Positions 1 to 10,218 of a stretch of 64,000 nucleotides of DNA are shown here, piece by piece; the first letter of the stretch is position 1; the number at the start of each line of letters is the position of its first letter. The notes under the pieces were generated by a model. The model made no database searches and was not told where the DNA came from. It worked only from the letters and a program-made list of their open reading frames with translations. This DNA is from Ancistrus triradiatus (lineage: Eukaryota; Chordata; Actinopteri; Siluriformes; Loricariidae), in assembly GCA_025084515.1 (NCBI GenBank), contig JAJAGP010000338.1, forward strand, positions 170,054 through 234,053, read 5' to 3'. Made by a program: the position numbers and the translations under genes.

Positions 1-88
1 TGAGTCGATGCTTTTTTTAGACATAAGAGGCATGGCTTGTTGCCGAAAAAACTCAGAAACAGCACTACGAGATAAATATGTATGTATA

Positions 89-936
89 CAGTGGTGTGAA
101 AAAGTGTTTACCCCCTTCCTGATTTCCTATTGTTTTTGCATGTTTGTCACACTTAAGTGTTTCGGAACATCAAACCAATTTAAATATTAGTCAAAGACAA
201 CACAAGTAAACACAAAATGCAGGTGTTTATTATTAGGGGAGACAAAAATCCAAACCTACATGGCCCTGTGTGAAAAAGTGATTGGCCCCTTGTTAAAACA
301 TAACTATGGTTTATCACTGTCTCTAGCCACACCCAGGCCTGATTATTGCCACACCTGTTCTCAATCAGGACATCACTTAAATAGGACCTGCCTGACAAAG
401 TGAAGTACACCAAAAGATCCTTAACAGCTACTCATAATGCCGAGATCCAGAGAAAGAAAGTAATTGAGATCCATCAGTCTGGAAAGGGTTATAAAGCCAT
501 TTCTAACGCTTTGGGACTCCAGAGAACCACAGTGAGAGCCATTATCCACAAATGGTGAAGACATTGTACAGTGGTGAACCTTCCCAGGAGTGGCCGACCG
601 ACCAAAATTACCCCAAGAGCGCAGCGCCGACTCATCCAAGAGGTCACAAAAGACCCCACAACATCATCCAAAGAACTGCAGGCCTCACTTGCTTCAGTTA
701 AGGTCAGTGTAGTAATAACTCATTGCAAATGATCACAAACGCTTGGTTGCAGTTGTTGCTGCTAAGGGTGGCCCAACCAGTTATTAGGTTTAGGGGGCAA
801 TCACATTTTCACACCTTTATTTAAAAAACTGCATTTTGTGTTTACTTGCGTTGCGTTATTTAAATTGATTTGATGTTCCAAAACACTTGTGACAAGCATG
901 CAAACAAATAGGAAATCAGGAATGGGGCAAACACTT

Positions 937-938
<2 letters not shown>
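89..938 (+). mobile_element. Tc1-like element, family A copy 1, internally deleted
   Basis: The left terminal inverted repeat begins CAGTGGTGTGAAAAAGTG just after a TA. Its inverted counterpart near 895-938 reads GGCAAACACTTTTTCACAC. Between them lie an untranslated leader, the N-terminal part of a transposase, and the far 3' end of the element. Compared with the copies at 23.7 and 33.6 kb, most of the transposase is missing, with the deletion junction at about 712-717. It is a non-autonomous deletion derivative. Its right terminus runs straight into a microsatellite, so the exact last base cannot be set. Confidence 0.9.
437..712 (+). pseudogene. Tc1-like transposase remnant, N-terminal DNA-binding region
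   Basis: This is the remaining N-terminal part of a family A transposase. The start is ATG CCG AGA TCC AGA, matching the start at 23868 in a sister copy. A stop codon appears after eight codons because bases are missing just after the start. The downstream sequence still encodes, in shifted frame, a helix-turn-helix type segment (ALGLQRTTVRAIIHKW) and the GRP-like linker followed by KITPRAQRRLIQEVTKD. Everything from about residue 95 onward, including the whole catalytic DDE domain, is deleted. It cannot make an active enzyme. Confidence 0.85.

Positions 939-990
<52 letters not shown>
939..990. repeat. (AC)n-(AT)n compound microsatellite
   Basis: An uninterrupted AC run passes directly into an AT run. 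It starts exactly where the family A right terminus (TTCACACCACTGTA in the sister copies) would end, so it may have grown out of the element terminus plus its TA target. Confidence 0.95.
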
Positions 991-1907
991 TCTGCGATGA
1001 GACTCATTGGTGGTACTTGAAGGTTTTGGCTTGGTTATGAATGGTACTTGGTCTAAAATGTTTGAGAAATGGTCGACATAGAGGATTTAATACGCTTATT
1101 AAAATATAACAAAGGATATAATCAAGTTTTTAATACTTTTACGTACGTTTTACGAACAAAGAAATACTAAATCTCCTGGCATATCAATATGGTTAAAAGA
1201 CTACTAAACCCGTCAAGGCAACCCCTGACTGACTTTTTTTGTTTTAATGGAACACTGTGAAGTTTCATATCACTTTTGTTCCATGTTTAAATATCCACTA
1301 CGGGAGACTAAAAGTGTGAAGTGTAAAGTCCTGTGCAGATGTATTATTTTGCACATTTATTTATTCACATCATCGTCTTTAAAAGTGTAGCCTAAGGAAG
1401 CACTGATGCTGGAAGTTTAATTTGGAGTCTGTGTTTGGCTGTTATTTGAAATATGTTGTGACACATTCTTTGCTGTTGTCAATGGGCATTTAACTGCACT
1501 AATAAAAAAAAACTAGAGACTAAAAAACTAGAGAGTTTCTTTTTGCTTCAGCTTTGGTAATTCTGACTAATCGACTACTTTTTTTTGAATAACTTATTGA
1601 CTAGGAAAAATGACTACAGAGTTATCAGCCTGGAATATTGAAGACTCATCAGGACAGAGTTCCAGCTCATGCCATACAGTAGAACCTCAGAATTCGAAGA
1701 GCTCATCACTTGAACATGGGTATCCTAAATAAAACCCTCAATGGTGTGATCCTCCAAAGATGATGCACTTAATCCAGGCCAGTCGGTGGCGATCATACAC
1801 CGACACGGTATGTCAACTGCCATAAAACCCAAAAGAAGAAAAACTAGGGTACGAGCATAGGCATATATATATATATTATTCTTTTATTATTAGATTATGT
1901 ATATGTA
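991..1907. other. Non-coding AT-rich DNA with old repeat scraps
   Basis: No supported gene. From about 1775 to 1845 the sequence GCCATAAAACCCAAAAGAAG resembles the tail of a widespread fish retroelement, and a short AT run lies at 1864-1876. The rest is unassigned. Confidence 0.4.
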
Positions 1908-2806
1908 CAGTGGTGCTTGAAAGTTTGTGAACCCTTTAGAATGTTCTATATTTCTGCATAAATATGACCTAAAACATCATCAGATTTTCACACAAGTCCT
2001 AAAAGTAGATAAAGAGAACCCAGTTAAACAAATGAGACAAAAATATTATACTTGGTCATTTATTTATTTTGGAAAATGATCCAATATTACATATTAGTGA
2101 CTGGCAAGAGTATGTGACCCTCTAGGATTAGCAGTTAATTTGAAGGTGAAATTAGAGTCAGGTGTTTTCAATCAATGGGATGCCAATCAGGTGTGAGTGG
2201 GCCCCCTGTTTTATTTAAAGAACAGGGATCTATCAAAGTCTGATCTTCATAACACATGTTTGTGGAAGTGTATCACAAAGGAGATTTCTGAGGACCTCAG
2301 AAAAAGAGTTGTTGATGCTCATCAGGCTGGAAAAGGTTACAAAACCATCTCTAAAGAGTTTAGACCAAAATAGAACTTTTTGGTTTAAAAGAAAGGTGTT
2401 ATGTTTGGAGAAAGGAAAACACTGCATTCCAGCATAAGAACCTTATCCCATCTGTGAAACATGGTGGTGGTAGTATCATGGTTTGGGCCTGTTTTGCTGC
2501 ATCTGGGCAGGACGGCTTGCCATCATTGATGGAACAATGAATTCTGAATGATATCAGAGAATTCTAAAGGAAAATGTCAGGACATCTGTCCATGAACTGA
2601 ATCTCAAGAGAAGGTGGGTCATGCAGCAAGACAACGACCCTAAGCACACAAGAATGGTTAAAGAAGAATAAAGTTCATGTTTTGGAATGGCCAAGTCAAA
2701 GTCCTGATCTTAATCCAATCGAAATGATGTGGAAGGACCTGAAGCGAGCAGCTAATGTGAGGAAACCCACCAACATCCCAGAGCTGAAGCTGTTCTGTAC
2801 GGAGGA
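1908..2806 (+). mobile_element. Tc1-like element, family B copy 1, 3'-truncated
   Basis: The element starts CAGTGGTGCTTGAAAGTTTG after a TA at 1906-1907. It contains the leader shared with copies at 8.6, 37.9, 49.6 and 59.7 kb and then a broken transposase. About 300 bp are missing near 2361: the sequence jumps from the helix-turn-helix coding region (KTISKEF) straight to DQNRTFWF, just past the first catalytic aspartate. The catalytic second half (KHGGGSIMVW, QQDNDPKH, LNPIEMMW) follows with frameshifts. Homology stops at 2806 after CTGTACGGAGGAA, so the right terminal repeat is gone. Confidence 0.88.
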
Positions 2807-3676
2807 ACTTCTACACTATTAGAGCAAAATCTGTTCCAACTGTAATCTGTAACCTTCATCTTCACCTTACTAACCAAAAGCAGGTACATTTGCATATTTA
2901 TCACCTGCTTTTTCATTAAAAAAGGCCTTTTGTCAGTATGGAAATGCCAGCCCAAACACACACTGTGTCCGTGCTCTGCTGGAAACACTGGTCACTAGCA
3001 CTCGGAGCTTCCGGTACAATACTTACTGTACATTTGAGAACAGTCTAATGCTGTAAGTTCAGCCCTTTGAATCTCTCAACAGGAAGCACTGTGACTAAGC
3101 CGTGCAGACATTTTAATTGCTCTTTTAAAACATCGTTTAGAAACTTCACCAGAAACCTCAGCGAGCGATGATGTCTCGAGTGCAGTTGCACCCCTTCGCT
3201 CCTTTTCCCAGACGCCTCAAATGCTTCTCATTTCATTTTGCTCCCTGCCTTTTTGTTCTTTAAATGCGTGCCATTACTTGCTTACCTTTGACACCACGCC
3301 AACGTGACAAGCAGGTTTGCAAAGGGGCGGAGGAACGCCGTTTGACACAGTTTAACTCGAGTCTGAGGAATGGGGGGGGGGGGAAACGAGGCTTGGCTTT
3401 CGAGAGAGCATTATACAGGTTGGCAAATGACCCTCAGGCTAAGCAGCCCTGACAAATAAACACAACAAAACACAGCGCGGTAAACGTGCTTCACTCAGAG
3501 CATTTCACTCAGCCTTACCGAGAGACGTGACTTCTCCAGAGCTTTTCTCTCCTGCAACATCAAGTGAACTTAGTGTCAACAATATTCTCTGAAATCCATA
3601 TCAGAGGATTCACGAAACAAATCTTAGAAATATATTGAACGACATAGGTTCACATCTTATATGAAATAGCTTAACA
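2807..3676. other. Unique non-coding DNA
   Basis: No gene recognised. It contains a 12-base guanine run near 3371-3382. The short open frames here have no recognisable domain. Confidence 0.4.
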
Positions 3677-4400
3677 CGTACACCGGTCACTTTATTAGTT
3701 ACACCTCCTTGTTCCATTTTTTCAGTTGCACTTACCATACAGAAGCACTTTGTAGTTCTACAATTACAGACTGTAGTCCATCTGTTTCTCTACGTACTTT
3801 GTTAGTCCCCTTCACTCTGTTCTCCAATGGTCAGGACCCCCACAGATCAGGTACTGTTTGGGTGGTGGATCATTCTCAGCACTGCATGGACACTGATGTG
3901 CTGGTGTGTTAGTGTGTGTTGTGCTGGTATGAGTGGATCAGGTGTAGCAGTATCACCAAAAGTGTCCAGCCACAAGCATCCTGTGAGCACTGATGAAGGA
4001 TTACAGGATGAAACACAAACTGACAACAGATGAGCTACTTTGTCTGACTTTATGTCTACAGGGTGGAGCAATATGGTAGACAAGTCTAAAAGAGTGAACA
4101 GTGAGTGAACCCAGTGTTTAAAAACTCCAGCAGCACTGCTGTGTCTGATCCAGTCATACTAGCAAAACACACACTAACACACCAAAACCACATCAGTGTC
4201 ACTGCAGTGAATAATAATCCATGACCCAAATAGTACCTGATCTGTGTTGGTACTGTGAGGATCCTGACCTTTAGAGAACAGTAAAGGGACGAACAAAATA
4301 TGTAGAGAAACAGATGGACTACAGACTGTAACTGTAGAACTGCAAAGTGAATCTATATGGGAAGTGGAACTGATAAAATGGAAAATGGACAATGAATGAA
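3677..4400. mobile_element. Long inverted-repeat (fold-back) DNA element
   Basis: The left arm (about 3709-3950) and the reverse complement of the right arm (about 4130-4400) match over some 240 bp. Both arms encode the peptide CSPSVSL when read inward from their outer ends, and both contain TAGTCCATCTGTTTCTCTAC. About 180 bp separate the arms. The left tip reads CACTTTATTAGTTACACCTC, but the corresponding right tip is missing where a SINE begins. The arrangement fits a non-autonomous DNA transposon with very long terminal repeats; the superfamily is not assigned. A fragment of the same family lies at 25240-25312. Confidence 0.8.
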
Positions 4401-4530
4401 CCTAAGCAGCTGTGGGTTAAGAGCCTTGCTTAAGGGCCCAACAGTGGCCGTTTGGCAGTGCTGGGAATTGGACCTTGTCATTCTTTGACTTGCCATCCCA
4501 GCCCTAGACTTAGACTTAACAGCCACCCAA
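4401..4530 (-). mobile_element. tRNA-derived SINE fragment
   Basis: On the minus strand the order is a tRNA-like head (TGGCTGTTAAG) and then GCCACTGTTGGGCCCTTAAG. The same layout is clear in the copies at 46.6-47.25 kb. The 3' half is missing where it meets the fold-back element. Confidence 0.6.
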
Positions 4531-4682
4531 ATGACCACTGTGAAATTTAATCATTGAATAATGTTAGCCTAACTGTGTTTTTTTTAAAGTTTAATTGTTG
4601 GTTCTTTCCGAAAAGGATCCAGTTTTATTTATACATGAAATTTGTAAATCGGAAATTTTCCCTAAAACCTCTTCACTAGAAC

Positions 4683-4985
4683 CTGCTGGGCGCCTCGGTG
4701 GCTCTGTCGCCTCACAGCGAGAAGGTCCTGGGTCCTCCAGGTGGAGTGGACTGGGTCATCCCCGTGTCCGCATCGGTTTACTCTGGGTACTCTGGTTTCT
4801 TCCCACAGTCCAAAGACATGTTGGTGAGGTTAAGTGGTGTCTCTAAAAGTGTGTGAGTGTGTGTATGAATGTGTGAATGTATGTGCCCTGTCTAGGGTTG
4901 TTCTATGCCGGCGGCCAAGTCCCGACTCTTTCGCAACCCTGTAAAGGATTAAACGGATAAGAAAGTGGACGTGTGAATGAATAGC
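4683..4985 (+). mobile_element. DANA/mermaid-like tRNA-derived SINE
   Basis: The head GCCTCGGTGGCTCTGTCGCC is an eroded tRNA-like region, followed by TCACAGCGAGAAGGTCCTGG. The body carries GTTTCTTCCCACAGTCCAAA, and the end is GGATTAAACGGATAAGAAAG with GTGAATGAATAG. This order of blocks is characteristic of the DANA-type SINEs of fish. The internal polymerase III B box is degenerate. Confidence 0.75.
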
Positions 4986-5379
4986 TGCCATATTTAGCCT
5001 ACATGAATCAGTCGATATGTTTGTGTTGCTTCATGTTTTAGAGTAAACACTGCGTATCATTTTGAAAACGATGAACCAATCCTGGATGGTTTGACATGGA
5101 AAAGTTTAGAGCTCTCTGAAAAGAGTTTGGACATTACTGACACAAGCAGCGGGACTTATGACTCATCTTCTGAAACATGTTCCTTTGTTAAGCAATCAGC
5201 TTTAATTAGTAGCTGCATGAAGTGATTAGTTTTCAGCTTGACTGCTATAAATACTGAGCATAATGTAGTGTATTGGGTTTTGGAAAAAATATATTTACAT
5301 ACAAATAGTATATTATGGAATAATTAATCCTATGAATCATGGCTTATTTTTATGCTCCCTGATGCGGTTTGTTCCGACG
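4986..5379. other. Unique AT-rich DNA
   Basis: Nothing recognised. Confidence 0.4.
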
Positions 5380-5788
5380 GTGCTATGCTGTATAGCCAAA
5401 AGTTTGTGGACGCCCAAAAATGACATCATATTAGTATAGTGTTTTGTCCTGTAAGGGCTGCTAAGACAACGTTCATTCTTCTAAGAAGGCTTCCCACTTG
5501 ACTTGACCATGAGATTCGATGTCGGACTATAAGCCCTGGTTCACTGTTGGCAGCGGGAAAAACGTTGATGAATGAACGTCTTGGAAGTGGAATCCTGTCA
5601 TATTGAGAGTGACTGAGGTATGCAGTGCAACCCAACACCCATCTTCTACTCTCACTGTTTTTTCTATGGATATTTCACACCTGTAACCTTCATATTATGA
5701 ACCTGTTGACAGTGAGTGTTGCTGAAATAACACACTGTAGATCTCTAACAGAGAGGTGTTTACATACTTTTCACCATAAAGTATATGC
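5380..5788 (+). mobile_element. Short TIR element, tandem copy 1 of 3
   Basis: The left end TATAGCCAAAAGTTTGTGG pairs in reverse complement with the right end ACTTTTCACCATAAAGTATA. The internal sequence is shared with the next two copies and with a minus-strand copy at 25.3 kb. There is no coding capacity. It resembles the Tc1/mariner-type non-autonomous fish repeats with GGCCAAAAGTTTGTGGACAC ends. Confidence 0.75.
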
Positions 5789-6283
5789 CACATAGACAAA
5801 AGTTTGTGGACACCCAGAAACTACTGTACCTCCGTAACACCTTTGCTGCTACAACAGTCTTTGTTCTTCTAAGGGCTTTCCACTAGATTTTAGAACATGA
5901 CTGTGAGGTCGGCGTCTGATATTAGACAGTAAGCCCTGGTTCACTTTTGGCAGTCCAATTCAACCCAATGTTGTCTGATAGAGTTAAGGTCAGGGCTCTG
6001 TGCAAGCCAGTCATGTTCATCAAACTTCTATATTTCTTCATAGACTTTCAGTTTTCTGATGGATCTGGGCAGAAAGATGATTAACTGACTTCTTGGTAGT
6101 GGAAAGTGTTATATTGAGAGTGACTGGGTGTTCAGTGCAACCCATTCTACTGCCACTGTTTTTTTCCTATGGAGATTTCACACCTGTAAGCTTCATAATA
6201 TGAACCTGTTGACAATGCTTGAAATTACAGGGATCACTAATAGAAGGGGTGTTTACATACTTTTGGTCATAGAGTATACACTA
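5789..6283 (+). mobile_element. Short TIR element, tandem copy 2 of 3
   Basis: The left end ATAGACAAAAGTTTGTGGAC mirrors the right end ACTTTTGGTCATAGAGTATA. It is the longest-preserved of the three near AAGGTCAGGGCTCTGTGCAA, a segment lost from copy 1. Confidence 0.78.
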
Positions 6284-6797
6284 TACAGGTAAACGTGTGT
6301 GCACACCCAAAACCTTACATCCAAAACATAGGTATTAGTATGGAGTTTGCTCCCTCCTTTGCAGCTACAACAGCCTTTAACAGTTTTCTAAGAGGGATTT
6401 CCATTAGATTTTGGAACATGACTGTCAGGTCGGTTTCTGATCTTAGACAATACGCCCTGGCTCACATTTAGCAGTCTAATTCATCGAGTTTTCTGATAGA
6501 GTTTCAGGTCAGGACTCTGTGCAAGCCAGTCACTGTATTTCTTCATGGCCTTGTTTTCAGGGGTCTGTGGGCAGAAGGTTGATGAACTGATTTCTTGGTA
6601 GTGGAACCCTATGAACGTGTCATATTGAGACTGACTGGGTGTTCAGTGCAACGCATTCTACTGCCACTGTTTTTTCTATGGAGATTTCACGCCTTTACGC
6701 TTCATATTATGAAACTGTTGACAGTGAATGTTGCTGAAATAACAGAGATCTCTAAAAGAAAGAGTGTTTGCATACGTTTGACCATAAAGTATTTGTG
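6284..6797 (+). mobile_element. Short TIR element, tandem copy 3 of 3
   Basis: The left end GGTAAACGTGTGTGCACACC is more diverged, and the right end reads CGTTTGACCATAAAGTAT. It shares TTGGAACATGACTGTCAGGT and CAGGACTCTGTGCAAGCCAG with its neighbours. The 94-codon frame from 6595 is accidental. Confidence 0.75.
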
Positions 6798-6942
6798 CTT
6801 TTCAAAAAACAAGCAGAGTTTACCCACAGAATGTGATCAGTTCATGTTTGCTTTGGGGTTTTTTTTTCTTGGGGCTTAAAGGTGAGTGCATGCTTTAAAG
6901 AGACGTGACTGAGTCGTGTAAAATGCATGAAGATTGTTGGGA

Positions 6943-7004
6943 TTTGAATTCACAAGCACCTGATTATTAGCCAAGAGCCTTAAGCACTAAGCTACCACTG
7001 TCCC
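6943..7004 (-). mobile_element. SINE head fragment
   Basis: On the minus strand GTAGCTTAGTGC resembles an A box, and GAATTCAAATCCC resembles a B box about 45 bp later, as in a tRNA-derived SINE. Confidence 0.55.
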
Positions 7005-7069
7005 ATATTATCACATTGACGTGTGGGTTTGACCACACATGAGTAATAAAATGGCTTAGTAATGGGATG

Positions 7070-7175
7070 GGGGTGACTCAGTGGATGAGGCTCTAGACTA
7101 CAGTTCAGAAGGTTGTGAGGTCCTGGATCTACCCTCCAAGCAAGGTCCTTAACCCTCAGCTGCTCAGATCAAATT
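7070..7175 (+). mobile_element. tRNA-derived SINE fragment
   Basis: TGACTCAGTGGATGAGGCTC is an A-box-like tRNA head. The following GCAAGGTCCTTAACCCTCAG is the common post-tRNA block of fish SINEs. Confidence 0.6.
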
Positions 7176-7194
7176 GAACAGTTTTACACAAAAG

Positions 7195-7353
7195 TTTGGG
7201 CACTTCAGTCAGATGAGTTGTGTGGACTAATATGTCAGATGGTTGTGAGGTCAGATCATAGCTCCACCAAGCTGCCAATGTTGGGCCCATAATTCCCAAA
7301 TGGTTGCTTAAATGGTAGTCACTTTGGATGAAGCCATCTGTTAAATGTTAAAT
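7195..7353 (+). mobile_element. tRNA-derived SINE fragment with (AAATGT)-like tail
   Basis: It contains CCAAGCTGCCAATGTTGGGC, then GTCACTTTGGATGAAGCCAT and a tail CTGTTAAATGTTAAATGG. These are the 3' blocks of the SINE family seen at 46.6-47.25 kb. Confidence 0.65.
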
Positions 7354-8646
7354 GGAAATGATCTGGTGGATAAAATACATAAGAACAGGCCTTAAAACTG
7401 TCATCCTTTGACTTTAATGATGGTAGTGTTTGTGTCAGTAGACCCATATGTTAAATATTCATTGATGACCCCAACTGCCCTCGGTCTTCTATGTTCCAGT
7501 AACCGGATTTCTGTTCCTTTGTCAGTACAGTGAAACATGTTGAAATTATTAACTATAATAATCGGCTATAAAGCAACAGATGTGGTGGAGTTTCCTTACA
7601 GTCCACTGAAACGTGCTGCAGTTGGAAACCACCACCGTAGTCCATGTTCCTGCCCCCTCCAAAACTGAATCTGATCCTGTATACCGAAGAAGGTGTCCGT
7701 GTCTTGAAAGAAAGAGCTAAGGATGGAGCCTTTTACCCTGATGAGAGAGAGGAAGTGGCAAGCTTTGAAGTTAACCGTGACAGCCCCGGGATTCAAAAGA
7801 CTAAGTTTCCCACATGTCTTATTTCTGTCAGAATAAATTTCCCTGTCCCTGGAAGTGTCTGCATAAAAAAGTGGAGGTACGTCTTTTATACATTAGCACT
7901 GATGTTTCTCAGATCTTTACGACTCCAGCGGGGAGGCAGAGAGACTCGGAGGAGCCGAACCTCACGCAGCAGTGGAACCCGGTGCACGAGGAGTGACATT
8001 TAAGTCAAAACATCACACAGCCATCTTCATCTTTTCATCTCCCTCATTTGTTGATAGGCAGGTAGGGATGTTGCTGGCTTTTTTACACAATTTTTCGATT
8101 ATAAAAGACTAAGTCTGTAAGCCGGAGTTCTTGCGTTTGCTTTGTTCCTATTTTAAATCCTTGCACTTTTGAAATACACAATGTCAGAGTATGAAAGAGA
8201 ATAGTGCATTTGAAATACCGGAGGAAAAAAAGCAGCCGTGTCAATAATTTATCGACTGGCAGAGTAAATGGGGGCTTGAAATTTGAATGCTGTGACTAAT
8301 TGGTGTATGGACTAAACTGGGTTATTATTTATTAGGCCTGTGTAGCTTATCAACTGGAAACTCAGGGCTTTAAATGTACATTAATGGAGCATTGTACCAA
8401 ATGAGTTCAGTAAAACACTGACCTTAGATATAGAAAGATTCTGTTGTGATGTATTTAAACCCAAGGCATTACATGGGCTAATAATAAGCAAAAATATATT
8501 CAAAATCATAATTTATATGGTGCTACTACTACTAGTGACATGCCTATCACAAACCCTAACCCTTAAAGTTTAACTTGTTAAAAAAGTGCTTCCTTGTCTT
8601 AGCATTTTCCAATGCTGTTTTTAAAATAACTCTTTACTTTCTTTTA
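7354..8646. other. Unique DNA with one exon-like segment
   Basis: This interval has no recognised repeats. Its only coding-like feature is the candidate terminal exon at 7913-7996. An open frame of 119 codons (7644-8003) overlaps it in another frame and has no recognisable domain. Confidence 0.4.
7913..7996 (+). CDS. Candidate terminal exon, unknown gene
   Basis: A plausible splice acceptor (TTAGCACTGATGTTTCTCAG) is followed by 27 codons and a TGA. The peptide starts IFTTPAGRQRDSEEPN and ends LTQQWNPVHEE. The segment is GC-richer than its AT-rich surroundings and is polar like a protein C-terminus. I do not recognise the family. No upstream exon was identified: a donor-like GTACGT at 7877 lies only 36 bp before the acceptor, too close for a normal intron. 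Chance remains a real possibility for such a short segment. Confidence 0.2.
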   Translation: MFTTPAGRQRDSEEPNLTQQWNPVHEE

Positions 8647-10218
8647 CAGTGGTGCTTGAAAGTTTGTGAACCCTTTAGAATTTTTTATATTTCTCCATAA
8701 ATATGACTTAAAACATCATCAGATTTTCACACAAGTCCTAAAAGTAGATAAAGAGAACCCAGTTAAACAAATGAGACAAAAATATTATACTTAGTCATTT
8801 ATTTATTGAGGAAAATGATCCAATATTACATATTAGTGAGTGGCAAAAGTATGCGAACCTCTAGGATTAGCAGTTAATTTGAAGGTGAAATTAGAGTCAG
8901 GTGTTTTCCAATCAATGGGAGGACAATCAGGTGTGAGTGGGCACCCTGTTTTTATTTATTTAAAGAACAGGGATCTATCAAAGTCTGCTCGTTCATAACA
9001 CATGTTTGTGGAAGAGTTATCAATGGCACGAACAGAGTTTTTGGACCTCCACCAATCCCACAGTCAGACATAGCAGATTGTGTACAAATGGAGGAAATTC
9101 AAGACCCATTGTTACCCCTCCCCAGGAGTGGTTCGACCAACAAAGATCACTCCAGGAGCAAAGGCGTGGTAATAATTGGTGGGGTCACAAAGGACCCAAG
9201 GTAACTTCTAAGCAATAAAAAAGGACTCCCTCTCACATTGGCTAATGTAAATGTTCATGAGTCCACCATCAGAAGAACACTGAACAACAATGGGTGTGCA
9301 TGGCAAAAGGGTTGCAGGAGAAAGCCACTGCTCTCCAAAAAGAACATTGCTGCTCGTCGCAGTTTGCTACAGATCACGTGGACCATCCAGAAGGGCTATT
9401 GGAAGAATGTTTTGTGAACGGATGAGACCAAAATACAACTTTTTGGTTTAAAAGAAAAGTGTTTATGTTTGGAGAAAGGAAACACCCTGCATTCCAGCAT
9501 AAGAACCTTATCCCATCTGTGAAACATGGTGGTGGTAGTATCATGGTTTGGGCCTGTTGACGCGCTGCATCTGGACAGCACAACCTGCCATCATGATGGA
9601 GCAATGAATTCCGAATGATAATCAAGAGAATTCTAAAGGAAAATGTCAGGACATCTGTCCATGAATTGAATCCTCAAGAGAAGGTGGGTCATGCAGCAAG
9701 ACAACGACCCTAAGCACACAAGCCGTTCTACCCAAAGAATGGTTACAGAAGAATAAAGCTCATGTTTTGGAATGGTCAAATCAAAGTTCTGACCTTAATC
9801 CAATGGAAATGTTGTGGAAGGACCTGAAGCGAGCAGCTAATGTGAGGAAACCCACCAACATCCCAGAGCTGAAGCTGTTCTGTACGGAGGAATGGGCTAA
9901 AATTCCTCCAAGCCGGTGAGCAGGACTGATCAACAGCTACAGGAAATGTTTAGCTGCAGTTATTGCTGCACAGGGGGGTCACAGCAGATACTGAAAGCAA
10001 AGGCTCACATACTTTTGCCACTCACTAATATGTAATATTGGATGATTTTCCTCAATAAATAAATGACGAAGTATAATATTTTTGTCTCATTTCTTTAACT
10101 GGGTTCTCATTATATATTTTTAGGACTTGTGTGAAAATGATGGAGATTATGTTCAATATCATATTTTTGCAGAAATATAGAAAATTCTAAAGGGTTCACA
10201 AACTTTCAAGCACCACTG
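8647..10218 (+). mobile_element. Tc1-like element, family B copy 2, both termini present
   Basis: The element runs from CAGTGGTGCTTGAAAG to CTTTCAAGCACCACTG and is flanked on both sides by TA (8645-8646 and 10219-10220), the target duplication of Tc1/mariner elements. The inverted repeats extend for about 200 bp and include the AATAAATAAATGA and TCCAATATTACATATTAGTG blocks. Length is 1572 bp, typical for a fish Tc1 element with long terminal repeats. Its transposase is broken. Confidence 0.93.
9023..9985 (+). pseudogene. Tc1-like transposase pseudogene, family B
   Basis: The start matches ATGGCACGAAC, the Met-Ala-Arg-Thr start that is better preserved in the minus-strand copies at 18.6 and 59.7 kb. 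All parts are present in order: the N-terminal helix-turn-helix, the linker, the DDE catalytic domain with TDETK, KHGGGSIMVW, QQDNDPKHTS and LNPMEMLWKDLKR, and the C-terminal tail. The frame is broken many times by small insertions and deletions. The codon before the first catalytic block has changed from TGG to TGA (TTTTGTGAACGGATGAG). It is an old, dead copy of a cut-and-paste transposase gene. Confidence 0.85.

Noticed and set aside
5380..6797. CRISPR-like or satellite array
   Set aside because: The three units are 400-515 bp with their own inverted ends and no spacers. They are tandem transposon copies.
7644..8003. 119-codon frame as a complete gene
   Set aside because: No known domain. 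Its end overlaps a better exon-like segment in another frame, so at most one of them can be real.
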